This document shows positions 35,387-46,740 of a stretch of DNA of 64,000 nucleotides, in pieces (position 1 is the first letter of the stretch; each line of letters starts with the position of its first letter). The notes under the pieces were generated by a model. It saw nothing but the letters and a program-made list of their open reading frames with translations. It had not been told where the DNA came from and did not search any database. The translations under genes were made by a program, and so were the position numbers. This DNA comes from Rhyacophila brunnea (Eukaryota; Arthropoda; Insecta; Trichoptera; Rhyacophilidae): contig JAGYXB010000062.1 of NCBI GenBank assembly GCA_022495005.1, positions 744,001 through 808,000 on the forward strand, given 5' to 3'.

Positions 35387-36440
35387 GTGTTAAAGTTAAA
35401 TGAGAGTTAAAAAAGTGAGTAAAATAGATAAAATATTGTAATTAACTATATAATCAAATTTTCAACATACCTACCTGTATTTTGTCTCTAATAGGTTTGT
35501 ATAAACAAGTAATTTTATACACAATATGGCAAAAACGAACCCATGTTATATTTTTATTTCATAAAATATTTTCAAAATACACATGTGTAAATAGGTAGGT
35601 AATATAATATTTTTTTTTTTTGTTTGTAATTAACTGTAATTATTTGTGTTTTTTATTTAAACGTTTTATCTAAACAATAATGCTATGTTATTTTATATAG
35701 AACAATATGTAAAAACAAGACCATATTTCTTATTCCAATATTTAACCATTTGCTATTAACTGATTTGTGTATAATTTTTCGTTGCGGGAACTTTTTATAA
35801 TGAAAATACGTGTATCATAGTTGTAAGCTTGTGTTGATAAAAAAAAATACTCAGTGGGGCGTTTTTATGTCCAAGTATGGCCCATTTGCAGCAAAGTGTA
35901 CCTAATTTCAGAGAAGTAACACTTTCTCTCACAAAACGAGTACACACTGACATTTGTGTGCTACCTCTGGGGGAGGAGTCCAATCTCTTTGATATAAATC
36001 AATTTATTATTACTCTTTAAATAGTTATGGACATGAATTTCAAAGATGGCAACACTAAAATCATTTGGCCAACTTAAGAAGTAAAATATAAATTCACCCA
36101 GACGTTACTAACTTCAAACTAATTTGACGTCAATTACTTTTTATTCGCATTTCATCAGTCGACATGTTATTTAATTCATTTACCAAGTATTCAAATATAT
36201 CGCAATTTTCAGGCCGATAAAATGCATCCTAATATTCCATCCCCGTCCACAACTTAAATAATAATAAACCCAATGACTCTCAATCATCGTTTTAATTATG
36301 TACCTACCTTGCATCATTCTCGTGATTCTTGTGCCTGGTTCAACTAACCTTCAACCCAATAACACGATCTTATCCGATGTCATAATTAATATATAATAAA
36401 TACCGACACCTTTTGAAGAATTTCAAACTTGTAAACTTAT
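35387..36440. other. Downstream of THAP fragment, no clear gene
   Basis: A 47-codon plus frame follows a cccatttgcag acceptor-like site (about 35877-35890) and includes FREVTLSLTKRVHTDICVLP. It could be a further exon of a THAP-bearing element, but I do not recognise it. The remainder is AT-rich. Confidence 0.25.
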
Positions 36441-36446
36441 ATATGT

Positions 36447-37270
36447 GTTACGCCAAATGTGCGAAATTGACTATTACATGAAATGGGCTAAATTTTGGCT
36501 AATTCATGTAATAATCAAGCCTGTTGCCTTATTCATGAATTAGGTAAATTTTCTGCCGAGTACATGAATTCACCAGGGCATGGAATTCTTAAACTGTCAA
36601 CATGACAGTAGAAAAAGTAAATTTAATACGGATGGTTTTATTAATTATAATTGGACATAATATAATTTTATTAGGTTAGGTTGGGTTAGGTTAGGATAGG
36701 TTTTGAAATTCTGAATTATTCAACTGAATGTCCATTTTGAGGTTAGCTAACAAGTGTCAACAAACTATCAAAAACATACAATCGACCATTGCACGGTCGA
36801 TACCCAAGCACGAATCAAATCGAGAAAATACCTTTTAATAAAATTTATCCGTTATCATAGTATAGTTCTAGTTTTTTGCGCATAGTAAATGGATATGAAC
36901 GTCATTGTAGTTATTGATTGGTATATTTTAATATTATAATCAATGACATTTGACACATTTGGTTAGTTTGATTAGTTGCAAAAAACACCACCGGAGCGCG
37001 ACCACCTATTTTGACCATAGATAATATACGTACATTTTGACCAATCCACGAGCATTTCACACATTTAGTTTAGTTGCAAAAAATACCACCGTAGTGCTTC
37101 TATCTAATTTGTCGAATGCATGAACAAGGCAGAAAAATTACTGCCGAATTCATGCACTCACCAGATATTTTGTCTAATTCATGAATAAGGCAACGGGCTT
37201 GCATTTTTCATGATTTAGGCATAATTTAGCCCATTTCATGTAATAGTCAATTTCGCACATTCGGCGTAAC
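36447..37270. mobile_element. 824-bp long-TIR DNA transposon (non-autonomous)
   Basis: The left end GTTACGCCAAATGTGCGAA pairs with the right end TTCGCACATTCGGCGTAAC. The first 48 bp match with one difference, and weaker inverted similarity continues to about 105-140 bp. A 6-bp direct duplication, atatgt, flanks it exactly (36441-36446 and 37271-37276). The interior has a TTAGG-like tract (36671-36702) and a tandem pair (about 36946-37014 and 37053-37117) containing agttgcaaaaaacaccaccg. No transposase frame is present. The superfamily is not determined. Confidence 0.85.
36671..36702 (+). repeat. Degenerate TTAGG tract
   Basis: Six or so TTAGG/TTGGG units (ttaggttaggttgggttagg and following). 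TTAGG is the canonical insect telomere repeat, but this tract is short, degenerate and inside a TIR element, so it is not a telomere. Confidence 0.7.
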
Positions 37271-37582
37271 ATATGTACAGGAAAGTTATTAGCACTTTTA
37301 TTCAAACTGCGTATTTATCAGAAAGCTCGAATACTTAAAATATCCATTGCTCTATTTATGAATAATAAAATAAACATTAACAGCGCTGTACTAACTCCAT
37401 GTTGTTATAATAGCAAACGAACTCTAAAATCGTTCTATCAAAATTACATACATCCACAGTGATTTTTAATAATGGCTGTCCTAATTATAATTACACACAA
37501 TATTTAATACTTTACTACATAATGTAATAGTGATCAGGACTGATAAAAAAGTAGATTCTCAAAGCCATACTACCATAGTGTA

Positions 37583-37707
37583 TATCCACGACGGCCGAGC
37601 GGCTTACTCGTCGGCTTAAACATCCATTTCTCCTAAAAAAAATCTGATAATACAAACCTTCACTCTGTAGAGACCCATTGTAATCTTCTTAGGATCGGAC
37701 ATGGTCA
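37583..37707 (+). mobile_element. tRNA-derived SINE, family 1, internally deleted
   Basis: The head atccacgacggccgagcggc keeps an A-box-like segment. It then jumps directly to the body acatccatttctcctaaaa and tail cttaggatcggacatggtc. The B box and middle are deleted. Confidence 0.65.
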
Positions 37708-37981
37708 AAAAAATACTTGCATATTAATAAATAAATATTATTTATTTAATACATGCACTTCAATTAAATTATAAATTATCCGTTCAAAAATAATAATTTT
37801 AATTTACCTCAAGATTTAAAAAAAAAAGAGGTGAGCACACACAGGCTTTACAAATATCTTGTTAATCGTACCATTGAGTAATCAAGAAAATGGTATGTTG
37901 AGATATTTTTTTAAAACATTAAAGCATGAAATCAAATAAAAAAGGTCTTCTCCGTGAATACCGAAATGTGTTTGAATTTTG

Positions 37982-38583
37982 TTGATTAATATTAATAAAA
38001 CGCAAAAAAAATGTACTTTTTCTACTTTTCTACTCAGGGAAAATGTCCCTTTGAGGTGGACGAAACCGGTGCAAATTTATGAAATAATAAATACAAGATA
38101 AAAAGAACTTTTTAAATACAACGTTTTTAAATTTTCTGTTGAATCATATAAACTTGACTTGACTAGCTTAAACGATCAAAAAAAATGTACTTGATAGAAA
38201 TAATACCGAAATGCCATTTTGACATGTCATATTTATTTCCATGGTAAAGCACGTAATTATTAATAATTTAGTTCTAGGACCACAGACCTCCTAGCAACCA
38301 ATAATGGTGTCGAAATAACTTTTCATACAAAACAGAATTAACTGAAAATGAATTCATTTCTATTTAAAGATGGCTAAAAGTATTAAAAAAATGTATTGGC
38401 ATCGTGTTCTGATATATTCTAAAAGTTTTTTTTAAGTCTAACTAGTCGGGAGGTTAATTAAAAATCGATTGCTAGATTTGTACCGGAAAAAGAATCACCG
38501 GACAAATAAGAATACGAGCTAAGAAAAACGTTGTAAAAAAAGTGAAATAAGTACAAAAAATGCGTTTTATCAATATTAATCAA
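37982..38583. mobile_element. TIR element, family G, copy 1 (602 bp)
   Basis: The ends ttgattaatattaataaaac, then gcaaaaaaaatgtactttt, are inverted at 38549-38583 (aagtacaaaaaatgcgtttt, then atcaatattaatcaa). A gtccctttgaggtggacgaaaccggt block at 38045 is shared with copies 2 and 3. The inside, 38097-38540, is the repeat also found inverted at 22016-22310. The sequence after the right end (tgacagttaacacaataaaa) also recurs after copy 2. Confidence 0.75.
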
Positions 38584-38738
38584 TAATACAGTGCAGTTCC
38601 ACCATGTACCTACTGACAGTTAACACAATAAAATAAATGTTTCAATTTTATTATGAATCAAATTATGCATCTCTAGTTGTTACGTTTTTTTAACATGACC
38701 ACTTAATTTAGAGAAATTGGCAGTTTTTAGGAAAGGTG

Positions 38739-38870
38739 GAAAAGCGAAGCAGAAGAAGAGCGTCGAACTGGAGTGACCAACTGAAGAAACTCACTGGCAT
38801 CCTTCGCACTACCTTAAGAGAGATAGATTATCGTGGCAGATAGAGAAGCTGTTTTTAAAAATATGGTTGC
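38739..38870 (+). pseudogene. LINE reverse transcriptase C-terminal remnant
   Basis: Frame 38739-38843 encodes EKRSRRRASNWSDQLKKLTG, then ILRTTLREIDYRGR and a stop. It fits the GRxxxRWSDxIxxxxG....A..DR segment near the end of lepidopteran endonuclease-reverse transcriptases, with the final WR..V part lost after the stop. It is close to family B but too short to place. Confidence 0.55.
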
Positions 38871-39759
38871 ATTTCAGAATTGTAATGATACTCATCCACG
38901 AGAAAATGACAAAGAATAGAAAACAAGTTTATTTTTAATTTATAATTCTGAAAACACTAAAGATCGACGTGACATATATAATATGTAATAATACTACATC
39001 CCCTGTATTGTGCTATCAAAATATTTTGAACAAAAATACGTTATTTGCGGTGAAACTCAAACATTTACCAATTCTTTTTGTTGTTGGAAAAATGCATTGT
39101 CATTTCGTTTAACTGCGCAATAAAAATGCCACACTGACCGAAAATTGAAACATGAAACAAAATGAATTTCCAAAGTAGAATAACATTTTTTTTTTTTTTG
39201 ATTTATCAGAAATACCGACTTCAAATTTATTTTTACTACCTACACATTTTTTTTTGGTTGCCCCATTTACAATTTTTATCATTTTATTTTATTTTAAAAT
39301 GATTTATACCGATGATTGAGATTGTGAACAATTATATAATATAAATCTCTCCATCACAAGTCATTGAGTGCATAATTTACTTAGAAGATATGAAATTGTT
39401 ATTTTTCTCTCATAAATCATTATGTGAAATATAAAAAAAAACATTTTATTTCGTTTTTGATTTTACAAGCTACTCAAATTTTCCAATATTCTCAGGGTGA
39501 ACCAAAGTAAATCGAATCAACGAAAGGTTAAATTCGCCTAATAAATAATTTATTATATGAGTGCACGAAAATATTTATAATGTAAAATATATTTTTCTCT
39601 CACATTTTTAGTAAATATTATTTTGAAAGGAAATAAAATGATATTTATTTTATTTCATGCAAACGCTTAGCTAGTTCAAATTTGAATGACATTACAAAGC
39701 AAACTATATATGATTTTCACAAAAGTAAAAAAATCTTAAAACAAAATAAATACTTTCAT

Positions 39760-40028
39760 TATTAATTTTAATTTAATAAACGCAAATTTTTAAAGTACTT
39801 TTATCCATTTTTTTAAATGTTATCTGGCCCGATTTCCTCCGCCTCAGAGGGATATTTTCATTTAATTAATCTTTATACAACAGGCATTTATCAAAAAAAA
39901 TTAAATGCATGTTGTATAAAAAATATTTGGTTGAAAATGTCCCTCTGAGGCAGACGAAACTGGTCCATATATAATTAATAAAAGTGAGAAAAGTACTATA
40001 AAAATTTGTGTTTTATCAAATTAAATTA
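39760..40028. mobile_element. TIR element, family G, copy 2
   Basis: Long inverted arms run from about 39760 (ttaatttaataaacgcaaat, then ttttaaagtactttt) to 40028 (aaaagtactataaaaatttg, then tgttttatcaaattaaa). Inner arms cctccgcctcagagggatat and atgtccctctgaggcagac are also inverted. A short palindromic core holds acaacaggcatttat/aaatgcatgttgt. This is the most symmetrical copy. Confidence 0.75.
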
Positions 40029-40192
40029 ACAGTACAATACATTTCCATCATGAATTGACAGGTAACACAATAAAATAAATTACTTATTAACATTATTTAT
40101 TTTGATTGTAGTTTATTTATAAAATTAGTTTATCACACGATATTCATCATAAATTAAAGATAAATGAAGATCAAAAACGTAGGTGGTCTACC

Positions 40193-40601
40193 CAGTGCCG
40201 GATTAGTGCTTTAACTGGCCCTGGACTTATACATAATAGGGCCCATAGAAAATCAATTTATTAAAATGCACTTTACAAAATTTAAAATATTTTTAGTAGT
40301 TTTATTGCTTTTCTGCAATATTATGATGTTTTATTTTGACTTATGCATGCAAAACTGATGATGTTTGCATGTCATAACGTTTGAACATAATTACAGTGAC
40401 CTTTGAGACATCCAATAAGAGTATATTTCATTAAAAGTACTTACCTACTTTTGTCAAGCTTTTCAACTCTGCAAATTAATTCGCGCGAGGAGGCATCGTT
40501 TGCTTCATAGTTTATTTTCATAATTTTTTTCAAATTTTATTTTTCCGATCCGGGTACCCCTGCTCTGTAGTCCCTCTAACCATATGGTAAATTTAGCCCT
40601 G
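40193..40601. mobile_element. hAT-type MITE, 409 bp
   Basis: The left end CAGTGCCGGATTAG and right end TTTAGCCCTG (reversed CAGGGCTAAA) are hAT-like. Sub-terminal ggccctggac / gggccc words lie just inside the left end. Flanking 8-mers ggtctacc (40185-40192) and tgtctaca (40602-40609) match at six of eight positions, consistent with an old target duplication. No coding frame. Confidence 0.6.
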
Positions 40602-41035
40602 TGTCTACATATAATAATGAAAACCAGCAAGGTGAATATACTTTATGCAGTCATGATCCGCATCGGACTGTAATGTCAGAAAACAGAATTTTAAAAATAT
40701 AAAATATTCAACAAATGCTACATAGTTCAGTATAAATGATTGTAAGGTAGAATTATGTATACTTAATCATATTTACGAAAATTAAGAAAATAAAGTAATT
40801 ATAATGAATCTAAATATGTATTAAATTCTTTTTTTCTCATTCGTTTATAATATTGGCTAATTTTTTACTCGTACAACATAGTCAGATAAAATATTTTTAA
40901 TATCTAATTATTACTATAGATACGACAATTTTACAAACGTTTGAAAATACGATACTCCTTTAGATAGAATATAATAAAATTGACATTTTCAATTAAATTA
41001 ATTTGTATGTAGTACTGAATAGGTATATAAAAATA

Positions 41036-41221
41036 TTATTAATAATTTTAATAAAAACGCAACTTTTTGTACTAATTCCACTTTTTTTTTAAATAAATAA
41101 TTTTACCAGCTTCGTCCATTTCAGAGAGACATTTTCAACTGATATAAAATAAAACAGACATTCATACAATATATCATTTGGAATCAGTACAAAAAAAATG
41201 CCTTTTCATTAAAATTATTAA
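41036..41221. mobile_element. TIR element, family G, copy 3
   Basis: The ends taataattttaataaaaacg, then caactttttgtact, and agtacaaaaaaaatgccttt, then tcattaaaattatta, are inverted. The inner block cagcttcgtccatttcagag, then agacattttc, is the inverted form of that in copy 1. It is the shortest copy, lacking the second inner arm. Confidence 0.65.
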
Positions 41222-41509
41222 TACAATTCATTTTCACCACGAATTGGCAGTTAACAATTTAACTCTTAAAGAAATATAAAAGATTTGAGAATGTTAGATT
41301 GAATTTTCTTAATCTCAGATATATACTTAATAATATACAAAATTGAAATACCTACCTAGTGGCATTCTCATTTTCATTTAGTTCGTACATGATTTTCAAG
41401 TAGTATTTCATTAATTTTATATTATATAAGAAACTACTAAAGCAAAAAAAATAAATGTATCTTTTGGCAAATGATCACTTCAAATAAAACGCTTTAATCG
41501 CCATTCCTG

Positions 41510-41870
41510 TCACGGTTCAAAAATCACTGCTTAAGTGTACCTACCCTGCGCAGCGGCCCGTGCTAAACAAATTTCTCTTCGTTAAATAAAAAAAAACTGA
41601 CTGAAAAATAATCTCCAGTTCAAAATATAATTACGACTCTCGGAGACTCGAGGCAGAGGCGGCCGCAGTGGCAGGGGCGAGGGGGCCGTCTGCAGGCGGA
41701 AATGGAAATTACCGACCAATCTCGCGTTGGGAGATGGGCGGCTGCGCCCCTCTCGCTCGGGGCGCCCCTGCCTCGCATCGGCACCCCGGGAGCTTGCGGA
41801 CCCCTGGCTTAGTAGAACCCCAACAAGCTATAAAGGGGTTGTAGGGCGCAATGGCTTTTAGCGGGGCGGA
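41510..41870. promoter_or_regulatory. GC-rich island, candidate regulatory element
   Basis: About 65% GC at 41640-41810 (gaggcagaggcggccgcagt, then gcaccccgggagcttgcgg) within DNA that is otherwise about 70% AT. It lacks repeat ends and long frames. An embedded tract ggaaatggaaattaccgacc, then aatctcgcgttggg, has the look of a conserved element. It is the largest and most GC-rich island in the window. A CpG-island promoter for an undetected transcript is possible. Confidence 0.35.
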
Positions 41871-42083
41871 ATGATTGAATATACAATATATTAGAAAACA
41901 CTATCTGTGCAATTCACTTTGATAACAATGTTGATGGGTTTTAAATGTCTAATAATAACATACTCGAACTAATTCTATACAACATAATATAGAATTCAAC
42001 ATTATAATTGAACTGACTGCAAAATATTATCAATATTAGTAATGAAATTTAAAGAAAAATTATAAGCCCCAAAATGTTTTATA

Positions 42084-42386
42084 ATGATTTCTATTACACT
42101 CCAGCCTTGGAGCATAGGACAAACACAAAGTCGCGCTTCTTCGGTCGGTCCATTGTCATGTAACTTTTGTAGTAAGTACTGCAGGGTAAGGGCGGTTCGG
42201 AATATTTCAGAGTATGCTACAAGGGTACTTATGGTGATATTCGCAACTCAGTCCAAATCACGTGAACCACCTCTTCGTGATTACATCAGTCACCGAGGGC
42301 TGAAATGTCAGCTGACGAACTCGAGTATTTGTAATGCTTTCTTATTAGTGTTCCCAATGGGGTTTAATTTTTTTTCGCTGCGTTAA
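42084..42386 (+). other. Unrecognised 100-codon frame
   Basis: Open from an ATG at 42084 to TAA, including CNFCSKYCRVRAVRN and SREPPLRDYISHRGLKCQ. The composition is more balanced than the surroundings. No domain is recognised and no splice-site context is convincing. It could be decayed transposon coding sequence or chance. Confidence 0.2.
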
Positions 42387-42463
42387 TGTAGACGCCATTA
42401 TAAACAAAAATTGTACAGATAATACATTCAATTTGGGCTCACCTGAATCGATTGGTACTATAA

Positions 42464-42575
42464 ACATACCACATAAGCGTGACGTTCGATAGTTTTGACA
42501 AGAAATATGACATAGTTAGAGCGACGCAGAGCAAAAGAAAACGATGGTATTGGTTTCATGTAAGAGCATTCGGGA
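42464..42575 (+). repeat. Dispersed repeat (GCGTGA.GTTCGATAGTTTTG family), copy 2
   Basis: It begins acataccacataagcgtgac, then gttcgatagttttgacaaga, and continues with tgacatagttagagcgacg. It aligns with 50894-50992 for almost 100 bp and with 12652-12606. The repeat type is unknown. Confidence 0.55.
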
Positions 42576-42869
42576 CAGTAACAATAATTAATTCGTGCGC
42601 AGTATAATAAATCGCAATCTGCGCAATTTCAAGATTAAGTAAATTGTTCCACTATAGTCAGCCGACACTTCATTGGCTACTTACCACGTAATACTGCCCC
42701 AATTGCTTTACTAAATGTTAGAAATTCTAAGCGCACCAAACCTATGCAAAGTTAACTAAAATCTTATTCTATTTGTGGGTAATCAATGAGTTTGTTTTAT
42801 CCATATGATTATTTCTGACTTAGTCTCCATAGGCCCCATTTCCCTATATTATATTGCCTATATTAAATA

Positions 42870-43320
42870 TTGTTGAGACTAGCATTTGGCTACGGTTCAG
42901 AGACGTGGACATCGACTCTCAGTGATTACCAGAAGCTTTAAAAGTAAAATCTTAAAAAGTAAATTTATTCCCATCTGATAATATGGTGGTATCTAGTAAC
43001 GTTTTTATAACCATAAATTCTTTGGTGTGTCTGATGTCATCAGATTTACTAAAATCTAACGCTTTCGATAGGCTGACTAAGTGTCACGTAGAGATTAACA
43101 AACACAGACAAAGCGCTTCACGGTTAGACCCGAATAAATATTGAGTGTGGGAAGACCATGATTTTGGTAGCTTGATGGCATACAGAGTGACTTTCGAGTG
43201 CTAGAACTCTAGAGTAGTAATCAACTATAAAAAGTGGATGACCAGGCAGAATAGACCAATCTGCATCTGACGGTTAATGTTCATCTTGTATGCATGTAGC
43301 AACAAAGAAGAAGAATTGAA
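42870..43320 (+). pseudogene. LINE remnant with YGSETW motif
   Basis: 42891-42908 encodes YGSETW followed by TSTLSDYQKL. This is the Y(G)SE.W.LT....L motif found after the catalytic domain of insect RTE/CR1-type reverse transcriptases. Downstream frames are broken. The stretch ends in acaaagaagaagaa at about 43305-43317, a GAA tail like that of LINE family A. Confidence 0.55.
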
Positions 43321-43395
43321 CCGACGTTTAGTTACTTTATATAACGAAAACATACTGTTTTTAAAGAAAATTATAATAAAAAATAAGGTAAATAT

Positions 43396-43637
43396 GCAAC
43401 AGATTCCCGCATGAGCTTTTATATTTTTTTTTACGAAAACAGTTTATTCCCTTTTTCTGTTGCCGCAAATACTTTTCTATCAAATAATTGTTAATTTAAA
43501 ATTTGTACACATTTCGATGCATCATTATCACACAATAAGATTATATTAGGTTGGGGCAGGTTAGATTATGTTAGGTTAGGTTAGGTTGGGTTTGGTCTAA
43601 AAAGAAAGTTATAAAAGCTCATGCGGGCATCTGCGGC
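43396..43637. mobile_element. TIR element, about 242 bp, containing TTAGG-like tract
   Basis: The left arm gcaacagattcccgcatgag, then cttttata, pairs with the right arm tataaaagctcatgcgggca, then tctgcggc. The inverted repeat is about 28 bp with three differences. Inside is a degenerate TTAGG/TTGGG tract (43545-43592). No target duplication is obvious and there is no coding frame of its own. Confidence 0.7.
43545..43592 (+). repeat. Degenerate TTAGG tract
   Basis: The units ttagg, ttggggcagg, ttagattatg and ttaggttaggttaggttggg lie inside the TIR element at 43396-43637. Short and interstitial, hence not a telomere. Confidence 0.65.
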
Positions 43638-44439
43638 ACTATTACTAAAAATAATTAGGGAGCTCGATAGAAGAGGGGGCTTAGTATTTTTAGAATACTC
43701 GACGATTACCACCAAAAATCTTTTCGATCTGTCGACTATGTGTACCGCTTTATGACAAAATTTCAATTACCCAGCCATCGACATCGCTACCTATCTCAAA
43801 AAATATTAAAATAATTATTTACAAATACTTTTTTTCAGAACAGTTTTAATTAGATATGTCAATTATTTGAATGTTTAAATATTGCCTACCAATGCATATA
43901 AATTATATATGTATTATAATTATTTATATTAGCTATGAAGTGAACATTTGTGTGGCATTATTGCAATCCACATAGATTTACGTAATATGATGTTTATTCA
44001 TCCATTTATTATATTTTGTATTGTATCAAAGTTTTATATTGAAAACGAATATTATAATATCGATATATTACGAGAAAAACACAAATTATTTGCTATTGAT
44101 TTTAATGTATGATATCGACATGTTGCGATGCTACAAGAATGATTTACAGCCTGCAACGTTGATATAACAAGAACCCCAAGACTTGATGATGAACTGAGAG
44201 TGGTAGGATGAAGTAAGTAAATGATATTTACAATAAGATTTGTCAAGACTACATTGTGTAGAACGCCATTTTTTATGTATCTTATAATATAAAATACGAA
44301 CCGCAAATATTACCTTCCTCATATACGTTACGTTCATTTACGATTCTAAGTGCTGTAAATACACATGTGAAAAATTTCGTTTAAAATGCACACGACTTTT
44401 TAAAACATCTCCCACATCGTTAAAAACGTGTAAATTTTA

Positions 44440-44830
44440 TACTTCTGCATAACCCGAGATTTTTAAATATTCCATCCGATCCTGCTCATACACCTGCATG
44501 TGTTTTCACGAGACCGAATATGGAATATTTATTATCGGGGAATATTCAACTCATCGACAGTTGCGATTTTGTAACGGGGCCACTCGCACCCAGCGCCCCC
44601 GCCGACTCCGGCCGCCGGAAATGAACTTCCGTTATGAACAATTTGGCGAATGAAGAGCGAGCATTTACAGCCGGCAGACATTACCAGTGACGACTGACTA
44701 ACCAACCAATACTTCACCAGTATGCTCGATGATTGCCTCGTTTTTTACATTTTTCCCGAGCGGCTACTCAGTGTACAGAGAGCATCTAATTTCTCCAACG
44801 CTTCCGGACTTTTGTTGAAAAACTCTAATA
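44440..44830. promoter_or_regulatory. GC-rich island, candidate regulatory element
   Basis: Repeat-free stretch with a GC-rich centre (44575-44625: ggggccactcgcacccagcg, then gactccggccgccgg). It is flanked by composed words such as atattccatccgatcctgct and gagcgagcatttacagccgg. A 61-codon reverse frame crosses it without recognisable motifs. Candidate enhancer. Confidence 0.3.
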
Positions 44831-45065
44831 GTTAATTATTATTCCGCGCAAAAACGGAATATAAAAAGGTTAATAAAATAAAACATCAGTAGATATTTCA
44901 ATGCAGTTCCATTTATGATTAAAATCATCATTTTCTTATGAAAATGCATACATTCATAATATTAAAAAAAAAAAAAAAAAACATAAGAAACGATCGTCAA
45001 AAATGAACCGAACTGCATTTGGGCTTATGCTGAAGGCTGTGGCCCGTATAGTTCATCGTGTAAAG

Positions 45066-45790
45066 CAGAGATGGCGAACCTATTACACACGTGTAATGTT
45101 AAAATGCAAAAGACGAATTTTATGGTTACATGTAAATTGTATACTCGAACAACATCTTCTTGGCTACGTGTCAAAACTGTGAATTAACTAGCTCTTCCCA
45201 TTTTTAATAGCAATTCCATTATAATCTAACAAGCTCCTCACATTTAGTCGACAACAGTGCCTTCCGGCTTTTGCCTAAATCTTCTTGTTGGAGAGTACGT
45301 ATTACAATTCACCGTACCACAGTTCGGAAAGTTCAGAAAGAGATAAAAAAAATACGCGTTGTTTGTGGAGCATTTTCAATGCCGATTTTGGCAAAATTCA
45401 TGAATGAAAACCTAACCTAAGAAGTTGGATGTTCTTTAATATACGACCATTTATATTTACGATACAACATTTCATGGTGAAGTGTGATACGCCAAACTTG
45501 AGACATTTTTCGCTTTTCTTGACTAAACTCTCTAGAAAATTTCTCTTTGGCTAAACTGAAGACATAGACGGAAAAGCAAGTCAAGATTCTTTTTTTATTT
45601 TTTTAAAACCTTTTTTAAGGACCACTGTGCATGGATGCTACATGAGTCACGTGTAGCTTCGTTTCGGGACAATTAAGTGTGGCATTAAATTTTTTTTCAT
45701 TCGGACACGTCTATAGCGTCATGGAAGGCGGCCATATACAAATTGCGGCTACATATACATAACGGGTGGAGATGGGGTAAAGCAAATCAT
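45066..45790 (-). mobile_element. hAT remnant, one end recognised
   Basis: CAGAGATGGCGAACCTATT at 45066 is a typical hAT terminus. On the reverse strand the sequence just inside it (cacagttttgacacgtagcc, then aagaagatg) resembles the 3' UTR of autonomous hAT elements, but transposase frames are destroyed. At 45690-45775 a block (catggaaggcggccatatac..gggtggagatgg) matches 61517-61575 inside another hAT element. The opposite terminus was not found, so the right limit is approximate. Confidence 0.45.
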
Positions 45791-45913
45791 TGGACCTAAT
45801 AAGTTGAGTAGGTGCTAACACAATTTTCCAGTAAAAAAACAGAAATTTGTTAATAGAACATCCACCATGTATAGGCCCATATGACCTTATTAGTATCGGA
45901 CGTAGTAAAAGAA
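45788..45913 (+). mobile_element. tRNA-derived SINE, family 1, 5' truncated
   Basis: Starts inside the body (ggacctaataagttgagtag) and continues to the tail (aggcccatatgaccttatta, then gtatcggacgtagt). The tRNA-like head is missing. The 115-codon reverse frame at 45890-46237 begins in this tail and is not a gene. Confidence 0.65.
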
Positions 45914-46417
45914 AAAATAACTAACGATATCCCACGTCTTCACCTTTTTGAAATTCGGAAATAAAAAATAGACAGATATACACATTGTAAAATAGACTGA
46001 TTCGATTTTGAGTAGATTATAATATTTACTTACTCTAATTACGAATATCATTAGGTAGTATAATAATAATGTACCATATATTATATTATTCATACTAACT
46101 TCAATAGATAATAATAGTATGCTATTTTCCGAATGTGACAAATTATATTTGTAAATGAATGTCCCGGGTGATAAATGACCGTATTCATTCTTATGTGACA
46201 GACAGTCGCAGTTTGATATGATATTGTAGTGTTGCACTTACAAATATAACGAAGTAGGTCGTAACATACTCGTATTATTCTATTTTTTCAGATAATACAA
46301 TTATCGAATTCTACAGAAAATCTGAAATAATTGAATAACTTCTTGCGAAATAAAAAAACGAGCAGCTTTGTAATTAATTAAGGTAAATGATATTACTAAG
46401 TTAACTACCTACTTATT

Positions 46418-46740
46418 TTTTTTTATTTTTTTTTATTTATTAAGGAAAACAAACAGTTATATATTGATTACAGAAATTTAAAATATAATAATAAAAAGTT
46501 AATGCAACCAGCAAAGTTTCCATATATACATTATAATATAGTTAAGCCTTACAAGATAAAGAGTAAAATAACATAAATATAAAGAAATTACATAAGAAGA
46601 TTACATGAGAAAAATGAGAAAATTGAGGAAGAATAATGAATAATTAAATGATATACAAAAGATAAAAAAGAAAAATAAAAAAGTAACATAAAAAATAAAA
46701 GAATATATATATATATATATATATATATGTATAAGTAAAT
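46418..46740 (-). repeat. Possible LINE 3' UTR with poly(A), then TA microsatellite
   Basis: A T-rich start (ttttttttatttttttttat) followed by ttattaaggaaaacaaacag and an A-rich region looks like a reversed poly(A) tail and 3' UTR of a LINE. It ends near a (TA)12-like tract at 46706-46729. No coding part is visible, so the assignment is tentative. Confidence 0.3.

Noticed and set aside
36671..36702. Telomere (TTAGG)n
   Set aside because: Only a few degenerate units, inside a TIR element. The same applies to 43545-43592.
45890..46237. 115-codon reverse-strand frame, the longest in the window
   Set aside because: It starts within a SINE tail, is strongly AT-driven and hydrophobic or tyrosine-rich without motif, and has no splice context.
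46706..46729. (TA)n tract as a special element
   Set aside because: An ordinary dinucleotide microsatellite in AT-rich DNA.
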